A stretch of 40,116 nt of DNA from Ensifer sp. USDA 6670 (GTDB lineage: Bacteria > Pseudomonadota > Alphaproteobacteria > Rhizobiales > Rhizobiaceae). The stretch is from the NCBI GenBank assembly GCA_000421085.1, contig ATWE01000029.1:1-40116 (forward strand), given 5' to 3'. The notes beneath the pieces were generated by a model that was not told where the DNA came from, did not search any database, and saw only the letters and a list, made by a program, of their open reading frames with translations. Numbering within the stretch: position 1 is the first letter of the stretch; each line of letters starts with the position of its first letter. The translations under genes were made by a program, and so were the position numbers. Shown here piece after piece: positions 16,685-24,753 of this stretch.

Positions 16685-16788
16685 GCGCCGAGCCGCCTTG
16701 CAACATTCTCCGACAAACTGAATGGAGAATAGGGGTCCCCACTCGCGGGATAACTGAAACTGCCACTGGTCTTACAGAACGGACGATA

Positions 16789-16995
16789 ATGAAAGTCACA
16801 ATTTGCATAAACGGTGACGTCTTGTCGGCGTATATTCCTAAGAAGGACCTGGAGGAGCCGATCATTTCGGTGGAGAATGAATACTTATGGAGCGGCTCAA
16901 TATTGCTGAGGAACGGATGGCGCCTAGCCCTGCCCCACCTTCCGCAGGACACTCGCTTGCCGGTTACCGTCGAGGCAAGTATCCGGCGACACTGA
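16789..16995 (+). CDS. fixU: FixU/NifT family protein
   Basis: 68 residues: MKVTICINGDVLSAYIPKKDLEEPI, then WSGSILLRNGWRLALPHLPQDTRLPVTVEA. This is the NifT/FixU family, small proteins of unknown exact role in nif clusters. The start at 16789 gives the family N-terminus. In NGR234 nifZ separates fdxN and fixU, as I recall; here no nifZ is present in the 104-bp gap. Confidence 0.9.
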   Translation: MKVTICINGDVLSAYIPKKDLEEPIISVENEYLWSGSILLRNGWRLALPHLPQDTRLPVTVEASIRRH

Positions 16996-17001
16996 CCGGG
17001 T

Positions 17002-17114
17002 GTGAGCTGCGACATTGATGAGATTATTTGCCTGGCGCGGGATCGGGTCGTTCCTATCATCGAGGACCGCGCTCAGGCTCTTCAAGGCGGTTGCACTTTC
17101 CGATTTTCTCATGG
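17002..17114 (+). pseudogene. 5' part of a small ORF cut by the IS3-family element
   Basis: GTG at 17002, six bases after the fixU stop, opens SCDIDEIICLARDRVVPIIEDR and reads to the IS end at 17114. I do not recognise the family. If the IS (17115-18384) is removed, the frame continues as FSHG-FNFPRTAIARQMPF to a stop at 18589, so the gene may have been about 100 residues. No target duplication is visible at the two ends, so a few bases could have been lost. Confidence 0.4.
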
Positions 17115-17132
17115 TGACCTGCCACTGAACTT

Positions 17133-18075
17133 TCATCCAGCGGCGATTAGAGCCTCGGCGGTTTTCATTACGCCACTTGGCGCGGTGGGAGCAACCGGCG
17201 GAAACGCGTAGCCTTCATCTTGCGCAGCGTTGGAGCCGGTTGCGGCGATGGTTCCGGCATAGCGTGCCGGGGTCTGATATCCGAGCGATGAGTGCGGCCG
17301 GGAATGGTTATAATCGTCTGCCCATTCGGCGGGGGCGCTGCGGGCATGATCGAGACCGAAGAACAGGCTTTCGTTCAGCAGCTCGTCGTGCATCCGCCCG
17401 TTGAAGGACTCGATATAACCGTTCTGCATCGGCTTTCCTGGTGCGATGTAGTGCCACTCGACCTTGTGCTCCTTTGACCAGGCGAGGATCGCGTTCGACG
17501 TGAATTCCGTGCCATGGTCGGAGACAATCATGCCGGGCTTGCCGCGCCGCTCGAGGAGCGCCGTCAATTCGCGAGCAACACGACGGCCGGAGATCGAGGT
17601 GTCGGGGATCGCTGCCAGGCATTCGCGCGTCACGTCATCGACGATGTTGAGCACGCGAAATCTTCTTCCGCAGGCGAACTGATCATGGACGAAATCCAGC
17701 GACCAGCGGCATTGGCCTTCGCTTCGACCAGTATCGGCGCACGCGTGCCGACGGCACGCCCTCTGGCTTTCCGCTTGCGAACCGAAAGCCCTTCCTCGCG
17801 ATACAGCCGATAGATTCGGTTGACGCCGGACGGCTCTCCCTCCCGCCTGAGCAGGACGAACAGTCGCCGATAACCGAAACGCCGTCGCTCGTTGGCGAGG
17901 TCGCGAAGCTTCTTCCGCAGTTCGGCCTCTGACGGTCGGCGTGACCGATAGCGCACCATCTTCCGGTCAGCGGAGATGATCTGGCAGGCCCGCCGCTCCG
18001 AGAGGCCCATGACGGCCTTCAGATGCGCGACGGCTTCACGCTTGGCGGCGGGCCCTACCATTTTTTTGCAAGAAG
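17133..18075 (-). pseudogene. IS3-family OrfB (DDE transposase), frameshifted
   Basis: Reached from orfA by slippage on a run of seven A (minus strand, near 18060). It reads MVGPAAKREAVAHLKAVMGLS, through [14 protein letters not shown], to ILVEAKANA. There the expected [11 protein letters not shown] appears one frame over, meaning a single base is missing near 17715-17722. It then continues [31 protein letters not shown] and [10 protein letters not shown], supplying the second Asp and the Glu of the DDE triad. It is inactive unless the frameshift is a sequencing error. Confidence 0.85.
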
Positions 18076-18321
18076 CTCGCGGAGTGCGGCGGCATCCAGC
18101 ATCTGCTCGGCGAGCAGCTTCTTCAGCTTGGCGTTCTCCTCTTCGAGCGCCTTCAGACGCTTCGCCTCGAAAACCTCCATGCCGCCGTATTTGGCTTTCC
18201 AATTGTAAAATGTCGCGTCCGAAATCCCGTGCTTGCCGCAGAGGTCCGCCACCTTCGCGCCGGCCTCCTGCTCCTTCAGCACCGCAATAATCTGCTCTTC
18301 CGTAAATCTCTGCTTCTTCAT
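18055..18321 (-). CDS. IS3-family OrfA
   Basis: MKKQRFTEEQIIAVLKEQEAG begins a helix-turn-helix (VADLCGKHGISDATFYNWKAKYG), followed by a leucine-zipper coiled coil (LKALEEENAKLKKLLAEQ). It ends LLAKKW at a stop just after the A-run used for frameshifting into orfB. The longer start at 18336 adds five residues. It binds the IS ends and regulates transposition. Confidence 0.85.
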   Translation of the reverse strand: MKKQRFTEEQIIAVLKEQEAGAKVADLCGKHGISDATFYNWKAKYGGMEVFEAKRLKALEEENAKLKKLLAEQMLDAAALRELLAKKW

Positions 18322-18573
18322 GCGTCCGTCCTTCAATGGGCCGGACTATAATCCAAACTGGAGGAAATTACCCGTGGCAGGTCACTTCAACTTCCCACGG
18401 ACTGCTATCGCCCGCCAGATGCCGTTCCCGACGCCAAGACGATCCGTCGAAATCGCCGGCGCCAATGTGCGGGGAAAATTGCGCTTACGAAGTTTCTGTC
18501 AGGCCGGCATATTCATGTCTGCTGGCTTTCTAAGAGGAAACCGCGCGCTCCTGGCGCACTATCCAAGGAGTCC

Positions 18574-18807
18574 ATGTCAAATGCTATGATCAGTCTGAAC
18601 AGCAACACCTGCCAAGGCCGCGTCGATATAGGTGTTGTTGTCAAGCAATCTCGCGACGCAATGGGATATAGTATCGATTCCCTAACCAGTGGTCTCACTG
18701 GAGCCGAGATTGTTAGAGTTGAACTCGGTGCAGATGTCGATCCCGCCATGCTCAGGCGCATCGCCGCTGCACTCCAAGTGCCAAGCGCTACATTCGGCCT
18801 GACTTAG
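18574..18807 (+). CDS. Small helix-turn-helix-like protein
   Basis: 77 residues. The middle reads VDIGVVVKQSRDAMGYSIDSLTSGLTGAEIVRVELGADVDPAMLRRIAAALQV, which has the spacing of an XRE/Cro-type helix-turn-helix (recognition region SGLTGAEIVRVELG). AAGGAG lies only 3 bases before the ATG at 18574 and 15 before the second ATG at 18586, so the start is uncertain. It probably was the gene after fixU and the interrupted ORF. A regulator is likely by fold; target unknown. Confidence 0.6.
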   Translation: MSNAMISLNSNTCQGRVDIGVVVKQSRDAMGYSIDSLTSGLTGAEIVRVELGADVDPAMLRRIAAALQVPSATFGLT

Positions 18808-18904
18808 CAAGTCTGATTGTCGTTTCCTTCAGGCACTCCGTCGAGACCCGACGGTCGACATCGAGGCAGCGCTGTCCTCGCGGGGCTATCCGCGAAGCTC
18901 GGGC

Positions 18905-19450
18905 TCAGCGGGTTCCCTTGCCCGACGCTAGTGATGCCATATCGCGTTCGGTATCAAATCGTTCGAGCATCTTCTTGAGCCAGATGTTCTGTGCACCAAG
19001 CAGATCAGCTAGCAACCTCTTGAGATGCTTGTTGTCTGCGTCTAGAGCGGCAAGCTCGTCGAGAGAGATCGGATCGCTGACCGTCGTGGTCTGCGCTTTT
19101 CGACCTTTGTGCCGGACCTTCAAGCTGTGCGTTCGGGCGGGCGGGCGTTTCGTGCGTTTTCGAAGAGCGCCGGTCGACGTCGATAGACGCTGCGATGCCG
19201 GGTGGCGCTCCTGTATTCGCACAGCCGCTTCGGGCGGATTATCGGCCACTCGGTACTGCGAGTGTTCAACCTTCGTGCCTTTGACAGGCTGTATCCCTGG
19301 GAGTGCAACCTCGACATCGGCGGCGCGGTCAAAGCCTTGAAATCTGTATCTCCCCAGATTGACTTCGTCTGTGCGTTTGGCTGTCGCCGCCTTGACTTCT
19401 TTTCGACAACAAATGTCCGTTGTGGCCTCTTCATCTACTTTCGATCCCAA
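18905..19450 (-). CDS. SyrB-related protein with C-terminal coiled coil (start uncertain)
   Basis: The open frame of 181 residues opens with TTG and has no internal ATG until MLERF near the end, so the true start is unclear and the gene may be decayed. The C-terminal 60 residues are convincing: SLDELAALDADNKHLKRLLADLLGAQNIWLKKMLERFD, a leucine-rich coiled coil like the tail of SyrB (19678) and of the protein at 22508. The middle is basic (RKRTKRPPARTHSLKVRHKGRK). A regulator or IS3-OrfA derivative is possible. Confidence 0.45.
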   Translation of the reverse strand: MGSKVDEEATTDICCRKEVKAATAKRTDEVNLGRYRFQGFDRAADVEVALPGIQPVKGTKVEHSQYRVADNPPEAAVRIQERHPASQRLSTSTGALRKRTKRPPARTHSLKVRHKGRKAQTTTVSDPISLDELAALDADNKHLKRLLADLLGAQNIWLKKMLERFDTERDMASLASGKGTR

Positions 19451-19677
19451 GCAGCCGTAAAAAAATTATGTGACACTCATGGCGCCGCAGCATTCCTGCT
19501 GCGCACCAATATAGTCCTTCCTGGCGTATTTCAACTCCTTGGCAACGCGCAAGTGGGCTCTGGACCCGGCAAGAGTTGGAACAGCAGGCTTCGTCTGGGC
19601 GAAAATGCCCAACTGGGAGCCCGTGGCGCAGCGCGGAGAACGACAGAGCAACGTCGCCCCGGCCGTTCCCCGCCTCT

Positions 19678-20133
19678 TCAGTCCAAACCGAGCCTCCTGC
19701 GCAGTTCGGCATTTTCCGCTCGCAGCTTCTCCGCGAGTTGCTTGCGGAGCCTCTCGTTTTCCTCTTCAAGCTGGACCAGCTCAGCCAACTCATCGCCAGC
19801 CGAAAAGGCCCTAGTTCTTTCAATGTCCTTTTGCGCGGCAGGCTTAGCAGCACCTTTCCAATGATAGTAGGTTTGCTCTGATATACCGGCGCTCTTGATA
19901 GCCTCCTTGAGGGTATTGCCTTCGCTGACTTGTGTCTCAATCAGCCTGAGCTTCTCGCTCCTCTCTTGCTCGGTATATCGCCTGCGTTTAGCGGCCGGCA
20001 TCTTTGATTGAGCTGGTTCGGGAGGCGCCTTCTGGGGCTGTGACGAGCTCCGCTTCTTGCCCGGTGGTGCTTTCACTTCTGCATCCGCCACTACAGACGG
20101 AGCAATTGGTCCTGCATTACTTTCGTCAACCAT
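19678..20133 (-). CDS. syrB: Symbiosis regulator SyrB-type protein
   Basis: 151 residues. MVDESNAGPIAPSVVADAEV and the basic, Pro-rich stretch GKKRSSSQPQKAPPEP are followed by a helix-turn-helix (YTEQERSEKLRLIETQVSEGNTLKEAIKSAGISEQTYYHWKGAAKP). A coiled coil ends RLRKQLAEKLRAENAELRRRLGLD. The layout resembles IS3 OrfA proteins, from which SyrB probably derives. In S. meliloti SyrB acts as a repressor of syrM, the activator of nodulation and exopolysaccharide genes. AAAGGAGG lies 9 bases before the ATG. It is well preserved in a region otherwise full of decay. Confidence 0.85.
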   Translation of the reverse strand: MVDESNAGPIAPSVVADAEVKAPPGKKRSSSQPQKAPPEPAQSKMPAAKRRRYTEQERSEKLRLIETQVSEGNTLKEAIKSAGISEQTYYHWKGAAKPAAQKDIERTRAFSAGDELAELVQLEEENERLRKQLAEKLRAENAELRRRLGLD

Positions 20134-20763
20134 CAGAAATTCCCTCCTTTAGCATCCGAATGTTCTCGGCTGAGTGTTCCACAGAGTCAACCAATCATTA
20201 GAATCCTGCTTTACGGATAATTGATGTTTCTCGCACCGAGACGTTTGATCCAGTCTTTGATGATGCCTCATGATCGCCCCTTGGAGCAGAGGCACTATCG
20301 AACACGCCTACATGGCAGACGGCGCCGACAGAGGCAGTGCTTCGAGCGATACAAAGCAGTCAAGTCAGCCTGAGGCTCCTCGAAGCGCTGCGAGAGTAAT
20401 CAGAAACGGTTGCCAAATGGTAGTTGCGTACGTGTGTTGCCGATCGTTCGACCGGCCCAAAAGGGCCAAAGTCGATCGTTCTGGGCGGTCAACGGCATGC
20501 CTTCTTGGTGGTTCAAAAGCACATACTGCTTCCACTCGATGATTGTCTCTGTGTGCTGCAGTCGATCGCGCCACCTCTGGCACGCTCATCACTGGTACGG
20601 CGCCGCATTTCGTCTGCAAAGCCTGACCGAAAGACCCGATCGTTTCATAGACCGGATTCTAGAAATGCCGGGACCGAACTGGAGATGGTCGGAAGACCTT
20701 CCAAGGCGAGCTGCAAACGGGAGCTTTGTTGCGCATTTCGCAAAAGCCGGACAGGGATTCCGC
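20134..20763. other. Stretch upstream of syrB without a recognisable gene
   Basis: It carries the syrB leader and presumably its promoter (20134-20270). The rest has open frames on both strands, such as one of 84 codons on the minus strand (20365-20619), that I cannot assign. The part from about 20735 to 20776 is an IS21-like element end, so much of this may be eroded mobile DNA. Confidence 0.4.
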
Positions 20764-20776
20764 TAAGTCGCGGACA
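20735..20776. repeat. IS21-like element end (left of the nested IS3)
   Basis: Read on the minus strand: tgtccgcgacttagcggaat, then a second tgtccgg-containing copy. The 13-bp tip taagtcgcggaca (20764-20776) is the exact reverse complement of the tip at 22202-22214. Repeated internal copies near the terminus are typical of IS21-family ends. No istA or istB gene remains. Confidence 0.5.
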
Positions 20777-20792
20777 CTTGTGGAATGCACCC

Positions 20793-21703
20793 TTACAGTG
20801 AGACAGAGAAACTGCTGGACAATTGCCGGCCTGTGAGTTCAGGTACGGCACTTGCGTGCGAGGACGATAAGGATTGTTCGTATTCCTCCGGGGTGAGGTA
20901 ATCGAGCGCTGAATGCAACCGTTGCCGTTTGTGAACATCTTCAATGAAGCTGGCGATACGCCGCCGGGCACCAAAGGCATCTCGATAAGCCAACCCGGCC
21001 ACCTCTTCCTGCTTCAAGGTTTTCATGAAGCTTTCCGCACGCGCATTGTCCTACGGATTGCCCACCCGGCTCATACTCGGCAGGATCCCATGCGCATGGA
21101 GGATATCGGAATAGCTGCTGCAAGCGTATTGAACTCCCCTGTCTGAGTGGTGAATCAAGCTGCCAGGGACTGGAGCACGCGCGGAGATCGTCATTTTCAG
21201 GGCGTCGACTGCAAGGCTGGCCCGCAAGTGGAGCTCCAGCGCCCACCCGATGACCTTGCGGCTGAAGGCATCGAGCACAACCGCCAAATAAGCGAACTGC
21301 TCGGCAAGGTGCAGATAGGTGATGGCTGCGACCCAAAGCTGGTTGATCCCTGTCAGTTCCATCCCCCGAGCCAGGTTTGGGACGACGCGCCAGCTATGCT
21401 TGGAATCGGTGGTCCGGGGTACGAACGGCCGATTGCGCAAACATAAGAGATTGTCTCTCCCATCAAACGCAACACACGTTTGTGGTTCGCCTGCCAGCCC
21501 TCCCGGCCCAGAAGAGCGCCAATCCGGCGATATCCATAATGCCGATTGGCCAAGGCCAGCCTTTGGATGACATCTCGTAGACCGGTTTCCTCCTGACGCG
21601 GCGCTGATTTCTGCCAGTGCCGGTAGTACCCCGCCCGGCTAACACGAGCCAGACGACACATCTGTTCGATTCCTGTTGAGCCTTGCGGCATGCGGGCCGT
21701 CAT
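20793..21703 (-). pseudogene. IS3-family OrfB transposase with a frameshift and an in-frame amber codon
   Basis: It starts at 21703 with MTARMPQGS, overlapping the orfA stop (ATGA). MCRLARVSRAGYYRHWQ and YGYRRIGALLGREGW are clear. Near 21460 the frame shifts, and the protein continues RPFVPRTTDSKHSWRVVPNL to LVAAITYL-type sequence with VVLDAFSRKVIGW and HHSDRGVQYA. At 21051-21053 a TAG replaces the Tyr codon in GNP(Y)DNARAESFMKTLK. It is inactive. Confidence 0.88.
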
Positions 21704-22089
21704 TTTCTGGATGACTTCGAAGACGCCGCCCCTCCAGGCGCGTCTTTCTGCTGTTGATTGCCCCTGACATGCCGCAAGGCTTCTTGAAAAAAATCGAGTT
21801 CAACCTGTTGCTGACCAATCTTGCGTTCACGTTCGACAATGCGGCGACGAGCTTTGGCCAAGGCATCCGCACGACGCTGTTCAGCCGATACTGCAAAGCT
21901 CGCCGCCAGAGTTTGGGGGTCCGGCGGTGCCTCGGCCGGCGGCTGTTTTTTTCGCCGTCCGAGCCGGGCCGGCATCAGATTGCCACACGTCCGTAGCTGC
22001 TCGCGCCAGGCATACAAGCGTTGGCGGTGAATACCCAGTTCGTCGGCCAGACGGCTGACGTTCTCCCCGTTGTGCATCCGCACGAGCAT
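21700..22089 (-). CDS. IS3-family OrfA
   Basis: 129 residues: MLVRMHNGENVSRLADELGIHRQRLYAWREQ is the helix-turn-helix. A basic linker (GRRKKQPPAE) and a coiled coil (DALAKARRRIVERERKIGQQQVELDFFQEALRHV) follow. The open frame extends upstream through KNAEIWRREKLS without an ATG, so the protein may have begun earlier. The stop overlaps the orfB start by four bases. Confidence 0.82.
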   Translation of the reverse strand: MLVRMHNGENVSRLADELGIHRQRLYAWREQLRTCGNLMPARLGRRKKQPPAEAPPDPQTLAASFAVSAEQRRADALAKARRRIVERERKIGQQQVELDFFQEALRHVRGNQQQKDAPGGAASSKSSRK

Positions 22090-22201
22090 GGAGAGCTTTT
22101 CTCTTCGCCAAATCTCGGCATTCTTCCAACCATTTCCAGTTCCTGTATTCGAGAAACTGTCCGCTATTTAATATGTCTCAGTTGAGGGTGCATTCCATTG
22201 C

Positions 22202-22237
22202 TGTCCGCGACTTACTGAAATCGGTGTCCGGGACTTA
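22202..22237. repeat. IS21-like element end (right of the nested IS3)
   Basis: tgtccgcgactta (22202-22214) and tgtccgggactta (22225-22237) are two direct copies. The first is the exact inverted partner of 20764-20776. Before the IS3 arrived the junction read taagtcgcggaca-cttgc-tgtccgcgactta. Confidence 0.5.
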
Positions 22238-22507
22238 ACGAAACACGCAGCTTTGTCACGCAAATAGGAACAAGCAGAAGCGCTTGCGACCAAGCTGATC
22301 AACGCTTATCACCCGGGGGGTCGCGACGACATAGGCTTGAGTATTGCCGCTGGGCTGTCCTGAGGCACAGCGCGCATCGGCGAATACACACTAAGCCAAA
22401 CAATGGCTGCCTGCTCAGAAGGCTCTCGCACCCTTTTCGAGTGGCCGCGAGGGTTTCAGCGCCCACGCGAGACGCCACAGGCGCGCTTACATGAGGCGCC
22501 GCGAAGC
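22238..22507. other. Short stretch without a recognisable gene
   Basis: Likely eroded IS21-like DNA next to the element end. I see no gene or clear signal. Confidence 0.4.
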
Positions 22508-23101
22508 TCACGAATCTTCAAATCGTTCAAGCATCTTCTTCAGCTGAATGTTCTGCAGATGAAGCTTTTGATTGAGCTGGGTTGTCAGTATCTTAACTTC
22601 TTCGTCCAGCATTGCCACCTCACGGAGGAACAAGTTCCGTGAAGACGATGGTTGCCCACCTTGATGAACGCTGTGCACAGCCACGTGGGCGTTGCCGCTC
22701 TTGCGACGTTCTCGACGGTCGATCCGCGGTTTGCTTTGCGACTTTGTGCTTGCCGCGCTTTCCGGAGCCGGAGAATTCGCTTCAGCATCGATCGGCGGCT
22801 CTATAGCCAGTGCGATTTCGTCGTCGCCTCTCTCGTCACTCGATGCAACCTGATCAACCGAGTCGTCGCCATCTCCAGGTGGTCTGGCAGTCACCGTCAA
22901 ACTGCGCGGAGGTTCTGGCATATGCGCAATTTCGTTCTCGAGAGCCTTGGGCACTGGGTCGTTCCCGGCCGAGGTCACTTGCGCTCTCGCTGATGGTCGC
23001 CGCGACGTTATACGGGCAAGAAATTTCCACGGCGTTTTCATAGTGTTCCCGTCTCGAGCAGGTCGAACCTTCCTTTGAGCATTTATTTCTGGCGCTGTCA
23101 T
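22508..23101 (-). CDS. Conserved rhizobial protein with SyrB-like coiled-coil tail
   Basis: From ATG 23101 (GGAAGG just upstream, very close) it has 197 residues. The N-terminal part is basic (MTAPEINAQRKVRPARDG, KFLARITSRRPSARAQ). The centre is acidic and Pro-rich (PPGDGDDSVDQVASSDERGDDE). The C-terminus is REVAMLDEEVKILTTQLNQKLHLQNIQLKKMLERFEDS, a leucine-rich coiled coil. The end (QNIQLKKMLERF) is nearly the same as that of the protein at 18905 (QNIWLKKMLERF). The GTG at 23137 is an alternative start. Function unknown; regulator of the SyrB type is a guess. Confidence 0.55.
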   Translation of the reverse strand: MTAPEINAQRKVRPARDGNTMKTPWKFLARITSRRPSARAQVTSAGNDPVPKALENEIAHMPEPPRSLTVTARPPGDGDDSVDQVASSDERGDDEIALAIEPPIDAEANSPAPESAASTKSQSKPRIDRRERRKSGNAHVAVHSVHQGGQPSSSRNLFLREVAMLDEEVKILTTQLNQKLHLQNIQLKKMLERFEDS

Positions 23102-23199
23102 CCTTCCAATAGATGCGAGAGGCGACATTCCAAGCACACACCGGGAACATTGCCAGTACGATGTGCTGGACCCTCACCAGCAATGTGCTCGTCGGCCGC

Positions 23200-24672
23200 T
23201 CAAATGCTGAGGCAGAGATACTTGGTTTCCACATAGTCATCGATACCGTATTTGGAGCCCTCGCGGCCTTGCCCCGACTGCTTGATACCGCCGAACGGTG
23301 CGACCTCCGTAGAGATCAGGCCTGTATTGATGCCTACCATGCCGTATTCTAGCGCTTCCGCCACGCGGAATATTTTGCTCACATCCTTGGAGTAGAAATA
23401 GGATGCTAGGCCGAACTCGGTCTTGTTGGCCATACCGACAACTTCTTTCTCGGTCTCGAACTTGAAGAGCGGCGCAACGGGGCCGAACGTCTCCTCGCGA
23501 GCAATCTTCATGTCCATGGTGACTCCGGTCAGGACGGTCGGCTCGAAAAACAATCCGCCCCGCGAATTGCCGCCCAGAACCAGATCGGCACCCTTCGTCA
23601 CGGCGTCCCGGATATGTTCCTCGACCTTGGCGAGAGCCTTCTCCGAGATCAGCGGGCCAGCGTCGATCTCCGGCTCAAACCCGTCGCCGATCTTCATCTC
23701 CCGCACCTTGGCAGCCAGCTCCGCGGCAAAGGCGTCGTAAATTCCGGCTTGCACGAAGAGCCTGTTGGCGCAGACGCAGGTCTGCCCGTTGTTGCGGTAT
23801 TTGGCGACCATGGCGCCTTCGACAGCGGCGTCGAGATCGGCGTCGTCAAAGACGATGAACGGCGCGTTGCCTCCGAGTTCCAGACCCAGCTTCATGATCT
23901 GGTCGGCGCCCTGGCGCATCAATATTTTACCGACGTTGGTAGAGCCGGTGAAGGTCAGCTTGCGAACCTTGTCGTTCGCACACATTTCCTTGCCAACTTC
24001 CGCGGAATCAGTCGACAGAATTACGTTGAAGACTCCGGCAGGCAGGCCGGCGCGCCCTGCGAGCAAGGCTAGCGCCAGCGCCGACAGCGGCGTCTCCGCG
24101 GCGGGCTTCGAAACCACTGCGCAGCCTGCGGCAGCGGCAGGCGCCAGTTTTCGGGCGAGCATCGCATTCGGAAAATTCCACGGCGTGATCGCCGCCACGA
24201 CCCCGATCGGCTGCTTGAGAACGATGATGCGCTTGTCCGGCTGGTGGCCGGGAATCGTGTCTCCGTAGACGCGCTTCGCCTCCTCGCCAAACCACTCGAC
24301 GTAAGACGCGCCGTAAAGAATCTCGCCCTTCGCCTCCGTAAGCGGCTTACCCATTTCCATCGTCAGGATGGTGGCGAGGTCGTCAGCATTGGCAACCACG
24401 AGGTCGTAGAGGTTGCGCAGCATCGCGGCGCGTTCCTTGCCCGTCTTCTCCGCCCACGCCCTTTGCGCCGCGTGGGCCGCATCGATCGCACGTGCGGTTT
24501 CGGACCGTCCCATGTCGGGCAAGATGGCGATGACCTCGCCGGTCGCCGGATTGCTGACCTCGAACGTCTTGCCGCTGTCGCTTCTGTCAAGCCATTCGGC
24601 GCCGATCAAACCCTTGTCGACAGCGAGACTGGGATCCTTCAGTTTGACGAGAAGTGTTTCAGAAATCGTCAT
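23200..24672 (-). CDS. gabD: Succinate-semialdehyde dehydrogenase (GabD type)
   Basis: 490-residue aldehyde dehydrogenase oxidising succinic semialdehyde to succinate with NAD(P)+. The catalytic set is complete: N166 in PWNF, E265 in LELGGNAP, C299 in GQTCVCANR. The cofactor loop FTGSTNVGK is at 241-249. Sequence and length fit GabD. It is the last gene of the long minus-strand catabolic locus, 81 bp after the ABC ATPase, and would feed the final product into the TCA cycle. In the trigonelline pathway the equivalent enzyme is TgnE. AGGAG lies 9 bases before the ATG. Confidence 0.92.
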   Translation of the reverse strand: MTISETLLVKLKDPSLAVDKGLIGAEWLDRSDSGKTFEVSNPATGEVIAILPDMGRSETARAIDAAHAAQRAWAEKTGKERAAMLRNLYDLVVANADDLATILTMEMGKPLTEAKGEILYGASYVEWFGEEAKRVYGDTIPGHQPDKRIIVLKQPIGVVAAITPWNFPNAMLARKLAPAAAAGCAVVSKPAAETPLSALALALLAGRAGLPAGVFNVILSTDSAEVGKEMCANDKVRKLTFTGSTNVGKILMRQGADQIMKLGLELGGNAPFIVFDDADLDAAVEGAMVAKYRNNGQTCVCANRLFVQAGIYDAFAAELAAKVREMKIGDGFEPEIDAGPLISEKALAKVEEHIRDAVTKGADLVLGGNSRGGLFFEPTVLTGVTMDMKIAREETFGPVAPLFKFETEKEVVGMANKTEFGLASYFYSKDVSKIFRVAEALEYGMVGINTGLISTEVAPFGGIKQSGQGREGSKYGIDDYVETKYLCLSI

Positions 24673-24753
24673 GCGCAGGTCTCCTGGCGCGTCGCCTTGT
24701 TTCCGGGCGGCTCCTGTTCAATCGGCCGGTGTCTCACCGAAATAGCGGCTATT

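Larger units (their letters stand above)
17115..18384 (-). mobile_element. IS3-family insertion sequence (first copy, 1270 bp)
   Basis: Terminal inverted repeats: tgacctgccactgaactttc at 17115 and its counterpart tgacctgccacgggtaattt read inward from 18384. Two overlapping ORFs with the IS3 orfA/orfB plan are on the minus strand. No clear 3-4 bp target duplication is present. It interrupts the small ORF after fixU. Confidence 0.87.
20781..22197 (-). mobile_element. IS3-family insertion sequence (second copy, 1417 bp) with 3-bp target duplication
   Basis: Inverted repeats tggaatgcacccttacagtg (20781) and tggaatgcaccctcaactga (read inward from 22197). The flanking trinucleotide ttg occurs on both sides (20778-20780 and 22198-22200), the usual 3-bp duplication of IS3 elements. 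It is different in sequence from the IS at 17115. It is inserted between two IS21-like ends. Confidence 0.88.

Noticed and set aside
19431..19940. 169-codon minus-strand open frame over syrB
   Set aside because: Shadow of syrB in another frame. SyrB has the family sequence and the strong AAAGGAGG.
19678..20133. syrB as an IS3 OrfA
   Set aside because: It resembles OrfA, but no OrfB or inverted repeats are next to it. Its N-terminus fits SyrB and the gene is intact.
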